From positions 6,329,001 to 6,393,000 of the forward strand of contig NC_135361.1 in assembly GCF_051622035.1 (NCBI RefSeq): DNA of 64,000 bases, given 5' to 3'. Made by a program: the position numbers and the translations under genes. Under the pieces are notes generated by a model. It saw only the letters and a program-made list of their open reading frames with translations, had not been told where the DNA came from and made no database searches. Shown here one piece after another: positions 22,801 through 34,800 of this stretch (position 1 is the first letter of the stretch; the number at the start of each line of letters is the position of its first letter). Origin of the DNA: Arctopsyche grandis. Lineage: Eukaryota > Arthropoda > Insecta > Trichoptera > Hydropsychidae.

Positions 22801-25800
22801 AAAAAGCGTTTTTTTTTAATACAAAAACAAATGATTGGACAAACGACAGAACGATTATAATACCTGCTAAGGGACCAGCGAACTGATGATGAGTCACGGT
22901 CGAGTATGTGTCGTCCTTCACTTGGTATTCACCGCTAGTTCTTTTGAACACTTCTGAATATTGCTGAAACACACATTCTAATATTACTACATTCTATACG
23001 ATAGCAGCGTATTCAAAATCATTGCAAAACACATACCGGTTGACCAAGTTCATCTCCGGTCAAACTTGACAAAGTAGATTCGGGATTTTCCTCTCTGAAA
23101 TATCACCAATGATTTAAATTATACAATATATATAACATTACAAAACACATTATAGTATATTATACCTGTTGATAGAATTTAATTGGTGTTCGTTAGACGC
23201 AGACGTGGATTCACTCAAAGAGTCGTCGTTGGAATCGTTGTAACTTTCGTCTAATCCGTCGTACTGAAGTGAACAATACATATGAATCATTCAACTGGTT
23301 TAATTAGTCATATTTATTAGTTTGATTGTTTGTCATGTAACTAACAGAGCTCGCATTCGAAAGCGAGTGTGGCGAATGGTGGCGTTGTCGTGCAAGATCT
23401 CCTCTAGTTCTTTGGGCTGACGTGTCCAACAGTGCCGTCTGGGGTATGGCTAGATCCAATTCCCTGGCGGCACCGTTTTCCGCCGGCTCCGGTTCAGCAG
23501 CGATCAGTTCAGTGGTGGAAGGTGACGGAGTCACAGTGGTGGCCGTAGCGTTGGCTACGACCGTTCTGCGTTCCACGGTCGCTGTCTTCTCTTGAGGAGA
23601 TCCTTCCGACGACAAGTCTCCATCCGATATCCACGAATCTGCACCAACAATCAACGCACGTTACATAAAGAATATATAAACATGCCATCATAAATTGACG
23701 AAATAAATTAATAAAAAATATATTAAAACAACAACACAATGCTACATATTTGTCTCAACAAACATTTTTTTACTATAGAACAGCATTTATCAAAATGAAG
23801 GCGGCGTTTGAGATTCGCAAAGAGCTACGTCTGGACAGTGTTACTACATGGATGTGAAACGTGGACTCTGAAGACCAGGATGATCAGCCGCATCGAAGTT
23901 TTTGAGATGTGGGTCTATGCTGAAGATCCCGTGGACCAAAAAAATATCAAATGCAGCTGTCCTTGGCATGATAGGGAGAGGCAGAGAACTTGCTTGTCAT
24001 CAAGCGGAGAAAGATGGAGTACCTTGGACACATGATAAGGGGTCCAAAATACGAATTTTTCCGTTTGATAACCATGGGGAAGATAGAAGGTAAATAATGG
24101 ATTGGCGGGAAAAAGTTGTCTTGGCTTCGAAACATGCGCATGTGGACTGATATGAGCGCCGAAGAGCTGTACCGTGCTGCTGAAGACCGATGCGGATATC
24201 TTGAGGTGGTCGCCAGCATCCGGATGCAGCAATGGCATTGAGAAGAAGAAGATAGCAAACATATTATGTTATGCTATACGACGAAAACCTATTTAATATT
24301 CTATTCAGCAAGTGTCTTGTGTACAACCATCCACAATAGCGTATTTCCTGGGTTTTCATTGTAGAATTTGTTTTACCTATAAAACTGGTGTATCTTTGGA
24401 ATCTCTATAAACCAACTGATTTTATTTTATTTATTTTTACACATATACATTCCAGGAAGGCCTAACAGGTAAACCCAATGCGCCTTCCTGGCCAGAAACA
24501 TTGTACATTTGAAACAAGTATTATTAGTATTGTACAAAGTAAATACATATCAATTAGCATCCACAGAGACATCTATGGTTACATTTGTAAATTTGCAGCA
24601 TTTTATAGACAGCGAAATTTGAGATTGCTGAAAACTCAATTTTTTTGAACCATTTCAATGATAATCAGATAAATATGTGCAAATTCTGATAGGAAACAAT
24701 CGACCTGGAGTCACAAACCAGGTCTGGCCAACAGTGGGTATTGAACCGTGACTACTGTGCTCGAAAGCATAATATGCTAACCACTAGTCAACGCTGCTGG
24801 TTAAAGTGCAGCGTGGACTAATATTTGAAGATAACAGTCAAAAGTTATCTTCAAATAAACTCACCAGATGTCGTATGAAACCTTTAGCTATCAAAACCTT
24901 TGAGATATCAAAACGCCAAGTATTTGAAAGGGAAATCTTATAGAAGCCACATTACAACGTTGCTATAATTCTCATTTCCGTTAATATTAAAAATATTGTA
25001 ACCCAGGGTAAGCATATATATTTTATTTTATTACATTTTATACCAGGAAGGTCTTACAGGTAAACCGCAATGCGCCTTCCTGGCCAATTACAAACAATAC
25101 AGCATTTTTTTTTACAAGTCGCTGAATTACGAGACACTGAAAACTCGCAAATTAACGAGACATCTATGAATTGTACATAAATTTTATTGTACATTAATCA
25201 TACTCAAATAGTGGTGACATAGTAGGTAGGAAGGATTTTAGTCAATTTTTAATCGGGAACCGTTTCAACAATGAAATCAGAGAAAATTAGCAAACTCTGA
25301 TAGGAAACGATCGACCTGTAGTCACAAATATTCAGGTCTGACCAGCAGCACTACAGATATACTCAGAAAAATTCTTTTCAATCGAGGTCAGCTCATGGGA
25401 TCGAACCCGGTGCCTCTCGGTATTAGGCAGAAGCTTAACGACTGAGCTATACTGCTGGCTATGTACATAGAGGATAGGACAAACGATTAAAAGTACTCAA
25501 ATTTATACACAGATTGTGCATGAACAAACTATGTAGTTCGTTTGTTAATTTGTTTTTTTTTTCTATACTAACAATGGCCAGATTGGTTCGTATATGTACA
25601 AACTACATATGTAGTATAGTGAACGAACGAAATGTACACATCTTAATAATAAACCTTTAACCCTTTGCCCGCGGCAATAAATATAGCGAACAAGCCCTGT
25701 ACGCAGCGCGGCACCTTTTTCGCGAATTTGGCAATCGAGTTTTCGACCTTAAATACAGATTTTGATATTTACTCAAGTAACCAGATATGTTAATTAACAC

Positions 25801-28800
25801 TTAAAGTATTATTTTAAACAATAAAATACATAATTATCGAATAATTATTCTTCATAATTGTATGAAGACGTGACGTCACATAAATGAGGTTTCAGTATGG
25901 ATCCACAAAAAACTAATTTTGACTGGTATATATTCATTTTAAGCAAATTGAATAGATGGCATTCAACTCTCAGTAATATATTCAACCAATTTTGAACCTT
26001 AAAACAGTTGAAATAGGCGCATATAAGGCTCAAAATCCCGTGCAAAGTTCAGAAATTCTATGGAAGACAGCCACGCTACAGACTTGTCGACCAAAGCTTC
26101 CATAGAAGACGGCCGCGGGCAAACGGTTAATGCAAGACACCACTCGTATGTATGAGACATTTTGTATGAAAGATGGAACTTAATGTACGATAAAATATAA
26201 CAATAAAAAAAATAAAAACACAAAAACCAACAGTTAAAAATTACCGAGACGCTGAAAAGGTTCGGGTGGTGGTCGCCTCGTCATTTGCGGGGTGACTTGT
26301 TTAGCACTGGGTTCGTACGGCAACATCACCGGGACACCGGCTTTCTTTTGCGTTTCCTTTTTACAAATACAAATCATTTAACATAAATTTACATTCAAAT
26401 TATATAGAAAAATCTAATTTAGATTAAAAAAAAAATTACCAGTAAGAGTACTTCGAGCCGAATGATTCGATCTTTCAAAGTTTTCACTAGCGAATTATAC
26501 TCCGTATCCTTTTCTTGTAAAACCTGTTGATAGAATTCTTCTCTATGCAACATTTCAATTTCTCTCTGTCGAAAATCCCTCAATAACTTTTTTGCCTGAA
26601 TTTACACAAGGAGAATGTCAGTTTTTATATGTACATTATATACATATATACGTTTACAACAATGTAGTCAATACCCACTTTATTATATTTGCTATCGAGA
26701 TTAGAATACTGTTCTTGCGACTGCTGAAGCATATCCTTGTACGATTGTGCTTCTCGTTGGGATGTTTTAAGATTTCGCTCAGTCTCTCTGAGTTTGAGTC
26801 CCGATTGCCTTAACTTCTCGGAAAACTCTTCATTCTCAGCACCGTTCGATTCCAATTCCATCAGCTGAAAAATATACAAAAAGTTACTGTGAGCCAAAAT
26901 AGAATTGAATCAACGAGTATTTATTTTCTTGCTTTATGGTAAAATAATTTACCTTTTGCTTTAGTTGCGATACACATGATTCGGAAGAAATCAACTGTGA
27001 CTGAGTCTGGAAAAGCAACAAAACACAAAAACAATACTTAACATGCATTAAAAAACAAAAAATAATCACACAAAAATGCAAAACAACTATAATAAGCTAC
27101 AATGTTAAATAAAAAAATACAAATGAGATAATACAAAAAAAAACATCAAACTTTTGTTAGTACATTATAAAATACAATTACGATATACATAAAAAAAACA
27201 ATAAAACATTATTTTTCAGACGAGAATACAATACCCTCTCGGCATTCGATAAATCCCGATATTAGAATCCATCATGTAAATCGAAACAATCAACAGAAAC
27301 AAAACAAAAAATAGCCCACATCAAACATGCAACGTAAAAACATCATGTAAGATAAACTGCGGTTTCAATACCTCTTGTAATAGACTTCTAAGAGACTCCA
27401 CATCGTCTTTATCTTGTGAATGCTGAGAGGAAATGATCGGCGCTGGAGACGTGTTAATCGAAGGAGGCGGAGAAGTCGCCATTACGGGAGGAGGAGGCGG
27501 CGGCTCAGACGTCGACGAATTCCCTGAAGAAACCGGTTGAGTGGAATCTTCAGATTGACGCCGCTGTCTCTCATCGATTGCCCGTTGATTACTATAAATG
27601 AAATATGATGTTTAATCAACCGAATCATACTGATATCTTCATGTGACGGAAGAATTTCATACCGCTCTTCTCGTTCCCGGTCGGCTTGCAGGCTCTGTTT
27701 GATAAGTTGAGCAACCTCACTATTCTGAGGATCTTTCTCTCTTCCGATTTGGAAGTTTACTAAGCCTGACGTGTTCCGAAGAACGGAAGCAGCGTAAGCT
27801 TGCGTAACGCCAACCTGCAAATGATACATTCATATTAGAATCCAAAATCTAAGAAGAGTATTGATAAAAGTGAACCGAATCTACCGACCAAACTCTTGCC
27901 GTCTACTTCGATGATCTGATCATTGACGTGTATTCGGCCGTCACGAGCTGCGGCACCGTTATCGTTTATCGTCTTCACGAAAATGCCTAGTTTTTCTAAA
28001 CCGGCATCGGCACCGACACCCATACCTAATTTACCAAAAAATAATCAATATGAAATGATATAATTATATATAAATAACAAACAAAACACACGAAAATAAC
28101 TACCTATAATAGAAAGACCTAAACCATCAGGTCCTTTGAGTAATCTTACAGGAAAAACAAGCATTTTTTCGACTCGCTTTTCAAGTTCGTACTCGGCGGA
28201 AGCTGCAACTGGATCTACGTCTTCGTTACGTCTATCGTATTCCATAACGGAATGAGTTGAAAACATTCTCATAGGAGCCGTGCTATAAACGTACATAACA
28301 TAATGAAAACCAATTCTGACAAACCGAAACAGTTATAACAAATATAAAACACTACCTGAAAGACACTTTGGAACTCTTCTTGACAAACACAGGTGGGTAA
28401 TAATCGTCATCGTCGTCTGTGTCTTCACATTCTGGTGGCAAGCCCGGTATCTATACAATAAAACAAACATTAATATGTATATAAAATTAATATACATATA
28501 AATATTGATGAACATACTTCTGTCCAAAAGTGCCCGTCTTCGAAGAAGTGCACTCCGTCCTGTTCTCCGATGACTTTGATCGGTTGCGGTGGGCACAAAT
28601 AAGACGACTGATCAGTCTCCGGCTCGCCGACTCCTTGAAGGCTTCCCGTGGACACTTCCATGGAATCGGCGAGCGTGTCTGCGAGCCTGTCGCTCTGCAG
28701 TCCCGACTCGTTAATGAGAGACGCATAGCTGTCGTTGATCGTTGGACCGCTGTCGTAAGACAACATCGACTGGTAACTGTCATTCATCGATATCATGCTG

Positions 28801-31800
28801 TCTACTAGTCCGGAATTGTTTGTGCCGTTCGTCAGATGCGTTTGATTTTGTTCGGCCGGTTGGGCGGACTTCGGGGAATCATCGGCTTTGGGCGAAAGCA
28901 GTCGTACGATTTCTTGCGCTTGCTCGTCGGAGAGTATAGCCTCTTGCCTAAAATGGAAAATAATCATTTAAATTGATTTGTACACACGGTGAAATATGTA
29001 CATATATAAAGACAATGTGATGTAGAATACATTATTATTATTGTGAGAAGAAGACTGACCTTATTTTTTTTTCCAAAATGCTATTAGGTGAAAAGGTTTT
29101 TTGACGTTGATTGGTGAACATTCCGTGTAGCAAAGAAGATGAATAATATACATGCAATGATAACACAATAAATAAAATAAATTATATATACATTTGGACA
29201 TAGTTCTGCAAAAGCTATAAACACACTATTGTTGACGTTGCCACTAAATTATTATGTTTAAACATATTTACTTTTTAAGCCTGCTGTATATAAGACCAGG
29301 AATTATGAACAATTTGTATATGTTACAGTTGAAGTATATTTTCAGTTGTAATACATTCCACTTGGCGTTTTAAATACACTTTAAATTATATATCTACAAG
29401 CAATACAAAACTCTACATACAACTAGTAAATTGTATCAATACAAGCGCAAATACACTTTCAACAATGTGCACCAGTTATAATATAACAGTTGAGTTTTGA
29501 CAGCTCTGGTGTTTTAACGAATGTTTTAAAATTCAATAATGCGTTAATATTAGGTATTACGAATAAAGGTAATGAGTATCGTATTACGATAACTCTAAGA
29601 ATGTGTTCAACAAAAAAGTGACTTTCCAACTCAATTTGCTAATCGAGTGACATTTTAACGAAAACCTAACCTCTCCATCTAAACTGGTACCAACTTATAG
29701 TTGAACTGTATTTTCAGTTGTTATATATTTTGACCAGTTGGAATGTAATCCGCCATATGAATCAACTTACGTGGTTTAGACTTAATATACATATGTATAC
29801 CAACTAGTCAAAATATATTACAACTGAAAATACACTTCAACTACAATGGTAGTTGGTAACAGGTTAGGCGGAATATATTCTAACTAGTCAAAATATATTA
29901 CAAATACATAGAAGATACACTTCAACTGTAACATATACATAAAATTACCTATACAATTATTTTTGTTTTAGTTTTTTTTTATATCTATCTTTACATATAC
30001 ATATGTACTTTATATATTAGGAAGCACTTATTAAACCCACTGTATGTATATCAAAATCTAGAATTTTTGATAGATGTAATTAATACGAATGTTTAATACA
30101 GTTTTTAAAATTGCTTCTCATGTGGGTTAAATCTTTTTTTTGCAGAATTAAGTCTTTGTTTGTAATTGGACAGCATTTAGTAACATTCTGAGTCAGAATA
30201 TATGTATGCTGACTGATTGAATGTAAGTATGTATTTTGTGTACGGCAAAGCTTGAAAATGTGATAAATGAAATTGTGGATAGAAGCAAATATGCAAAATA
30301 ATTGACAAAACAAAAAAAAAATGATGTCATCTTTGCAGCGTTAAAATTTTTCAAGTCGTGCAATTATGTTACGATCAAAATGATTTTACCTTGAACTAAG
30401 CATAAGTTCAGCTTCATCTGGAGTCATCATGTTATCAGGCCCTTTGTTATTCGCAACTGTTTCGACTTCTCCGACTTCCCAGCGAGCACCTTCATCGCTG
30501 CCGTCTTCCAAGACTGACGCCTCCGCCTCACATTTCCCGTACTCGTTCAGGCTACTCGTAGACGTCAAATTGGTGTCTAGTAATGAATTGTCAAGCCTCA
30601 TGACGTCTCCGTCCGATTGTATACTCCATTGACTATTTACAGACTTATCCAAAACTTCCAACGATCCTTGACTCATTTCGCTGATTACGACTCCGGAATC
30701 CTGCTGATGGATCGACGCCGAGTCGTTCTGCAGTAATCGATCGTCCAAATTCATTCTATTAGAATTACTATTTAAATTATTATCACTATTAAAAGAAAAA
30801 TCAGTCTTTGGTTGTGTTGCAGTTTCGATGTAGAGCGGACGGTAGACGTCCGGAGGGCTGCCGCGACTCTCCAATTCGGCCAGAACTGAATTCATGATGA
30901 CTCCCGAGTCGGGCGTGACTACATCGTGATTGTTGCTTATTTCGATTCGAGTCCTCGGCGACAGTTGCGCTTCGGAAGCCGGGACGCTCTCTTCGACCTG
31001 TTGGAAGCTGTATCGGTGACCGTCCGACGGCGGCTTCAGACGAGCCTTGATCTCCGGCGAGGGTTCGTTGAAGCCGCCCTCGTCGGAGACGCTCGAAGTG
31101 CGCGACGGAAGCTGACCAGCTATGTTCAGGCACATGGATGCTATGGCTTTGTTTCGTTTTTCAGTTTCCATCGGCTCGTTGGCTTCTTCCGAATTGAATT
31201 CCGGAGACCGCGCTTCATGTTCGGGAGATTTATGGCACGAACGACCTGAAAAATTAAACAAACAACACTCAATACAAATAATTACGATGTCAACTAAATG
31301 TATATCAATTTATATACCAGTACACTGACTGCAAAGCTTTCTGATCTTTGAGCACATGCTCACCGTTGATGTCAAATGGAAGTTCAACTTCCGTTTCGAT
31401 ATGCAAAAAATCAAACATTCGTCAACATTCATTCAGATTTATGATTGGCAATACTGAAAATATTCAGGCAACACAATAAGCCTCCAAAAGAAAAGTTTTC
31501 GTTAAACTATTATCATTTTTGTAAAAAAAAAACCCAGAAGATTATGAGTTTTTCAACATATATTAGTAGTGAATAATCATAGCCACGTCTATAGTATATA
31601 ATTCGCTTTTAGCACAACACAGATGATGTTATGGAGGACGTTAAGTCCAAAAATAAAGTCAAGCATTTCCTGTGCGAGTCGAGTATATCTATTATACCGA
31701 CTATAGCGAAGGTGAGAAGTGATTGACGATGAAATGTGAGAGAAAGCACACAGGGAAAAAGTACAGGAGTGCGAGAGTTCCGTGTGGATTGATCTCTAAA

Positions 31801-34800
31801 CAAAAAGCTTCTAACTATAGACTAGTAAAGCTCCAGGGTCAAACACCCGGCAAATTCGTCGCGGTCGCGAAGAAAGCACCACTCGAAAAATTACACAAAC
31901 CCAAAACTTTTCAGATACTGCTGAATACCACTGCTATATCGCATGCGTCACATTCGAAGGAATCGATCTGAAGTATGCGATATGGTGTAGGTAGCGTTTG
32001 GAGCAATCGACCAGTTTGAGGGTGGAGGAAAAGTTTTGGGATACGAATGAAGCAAGCACAAGATTGACAAGTGGGTACGAGAGAAGATCGAGCACGAGAC
32101 GAAGACAGCACACCACTGAGGAGCGTCCGGTGCTACTCCCCGCCGACCAATTCTATATTTGATCGGTTGGACCAGTGGCTTGGAGTGTGGGGCCGCAGCC
32201 CACGCAAGACCCAACTCGCTCTTCACGCCATTTACTCTTTCGCAAATCGAAAAAAATACATAAATTACCAGCCGTTTAAGTTCGATTTGAGATGTGAGGC
32301 AAGGCCAGACTCTGTCCGACTGTGGTCATTCATTTGAGAGGAAAAATAATAATAAAAAAGTAACATAAGGACTTTGCGAGGACGGAGTTTGTACAGCGGC
32401 TTGTTCTATTTCGGTTTCAGTGAACACTGGGTGTGTTTGTTCAACTTCGACAACATCCTGCACCGACTGACTGGAGGAAGTATTTAGCACTTGCAGAACG
32501 AGACCACAAGTTTTGGTTTGTAACTGGCGATCGACGAAAGCGAATCAATTACTGAAACGCCAGCTAGATGATTGGTGGCAATTGATAGGTGAGTGTGTGT
32601 GCTTGGGAGCTGAGATTTTCAAGATACGACACAAACGAGAGCAATAAACTTAAATTGAGATGAATTCTTGGTGTACGTACGCCGCTGCCAGTGGCATCTT
32701 AGTCTGAATGATGGATTCGTTCGCGATGTGTTTGGGTTATATGATGTGCGTGTGCGTAAACACGTGGTGGTCAATAAGCCCACGTATACAAAAAAATGAT
32801 TATTTTTATACACAAATCACGATATTTTAATCTCAATCTAAATGAAGAAAAGTCAAACATCTAATGAATGCAAGTTTTTTGCGGTTTTAAAAAGGAATTG
32901 ATGTATATTTATTTATTTATACAGGTATACACCCATTTTTTATTCTATTTTATACGACATCTATGGTCAAACAGTGTACATAAGTATTGTAAGTATTATC
33001 AAACAACGATTAACAATCATCATAGAGTCATCTATGAACAAATTTGCAGCATTTTAATTAGCAGTAAAATGCTGAAAACTCAAATTTTGCGAGGAATAGG
33101 ACAGGATTGCCAATTAGTGGGAACCGTCTCCAATGAAATCACATATCCAAGGTCTGGCTAGCATCAATCAATGGGACTCGAACCCGTGACCACTATGTTC
33201 GAAAACATATATGCAAACCACTAATCCAAACTGCTGGTTTTATACATAGATACATAGATTTAAAAGTATTGTAAGTATTATCAAAAAATGATTAACAATC
33301 ATCAGTCATATATCGACAAATTTGGAGCATTTTAATTATCAAAAAAATGCTGTAAATTCAAATTTTGCGAGGAATAGGACAGGACTGCCAATTTGTTGGA
33401 ACCGTTTAAAAAAAATCGGATAAATAGGCAAACTCTGAAAGGAAACGACCGACCTTGGAGTCACATATCCAAGGTCTGGCTAGTAACAAAGCCAGGGATA
33501 GAAACTGCTGGTTAGTAAAAAATTGCTGTGATTTGAATTTAAAAAATTAAAACTGGTACATAATATTGTGAAAAAAATGGGACATTATTTTGAAAAGTTG
33601 CCAATGTGCTTCGATAGAATATAAAAATAGGAACAAAACTGTTTTAATAACTCAATTTAGGTACAATGCGGAGTATCATCTTTGCGCTTTGAATACGCGA
33701 TATGGTGGTGCCAATTTTTTGCGCAACCATCTAACAACTGCGTCAAATACAAAAAAGCATATAAATATTTGAGAATTTCACTAGGAGGGAACATTTGATT
33801 TACACTTATGTACATATGTGGCTCAAACTAGAATTTGTGAAAAATAAGAAGACTGTATTTACATTTCAATGTGACAAGTTATGTCATACGTCAACACGGT
33901 AGTCAAATGTACTGTTAGTTTTCATAAAAACATAAAGATCTCACCTTCGATGAGTTGATTTTCGACGTTCTCCAAAAGCTGATTTTCAATAACGGACGAG
34001 GGCGATTTAGGCGAACTAATAGGCGATGTTGGTCCTGTGATATCTTTGACAGGCGAAGTCGGCGAAGGACTAGCATCCTTCTGATGATTCGAAACGATCG
34101 TAGGACTCACTGCATTAGGCGTAGGGCTGGCCGCGTAAGACGAAGGACTGGTTGCTTTAGGCGAAGGACTGGTTGTTTTAGGCGAAGGACTGGTTGCTTT
34201 AGGCGAAGGACTGGTTGCTTTAGGCGAAGGGCTAGCAGCATTGGACACAGGGCTCGCTGCTTTTGGTATAGGACTCGCTGTTTTGGGTGTGGGACTCGAC
34301 ACAGGAGAAGGACTAGAGGCGAGTGTCGGGCTAGCCACGTGTTTGGGACTTTCTTTCGCAGGACTGGGGATCTTAGTGAGACTAGTAGCTAAGAGAGGGA
34401 TTAAGTTCGGAATAGCGGGAGGACTAGTAGTGGGTCGCACAGCTGCCACAGGCGTAACCGGAGAGGTTCTAGTAGCTGTGGTAGGACTGCTGACGAGAGG
34501 TGGACTTAGGACGCGTGGTGGAGAAGCTGAAGCCAGAGGAGGAGACAGCGGAGGCGATCTGAAAGGACTTCTGATACCACTCTGGACGTTCCTTTCAGTG
34601 GGTGGCTTAACATCGCTAGGGGGTCTAGCCGTGCGTGCTTTCGAAAAGTGCGAAGTCCAATTCCTCTGCTTTTCGATTAGCTCCTTGCTGTTGAACTTGC
34701 GTTCGGGCTTTTCCGGCTTCTCAGGCTTTTTAGACAGGATCAGCGGTTTGGCTTTGTTGTTAATGTCTTTTATAGAGCCGTTCGAGTTCGCCATGACTTT

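Larger units (their letters stand above)
31246..33944. other. neurabin intron with GC-richer block and two SINEs
   Basis: 31610-32340 is GC-richer and less repetitive than most introns here and has ORFs up to 92 aa on the minus strand, without family resemblance. An alternative internal neurabin promoter or an old element are both possible. SINE type A fragments lie at 33015-33240 and 33290-33520 (minus). 33570-33740 resembles 56700-56820. Confidence 0.4.

Noticed and set aside
26671..26678. Alternative neurabin donor G|GTATT after KYNKV
   Set aside because: It breaks the frame into the next exon; donor GTGGGT gives [12 protein letters not shown] as in the family.
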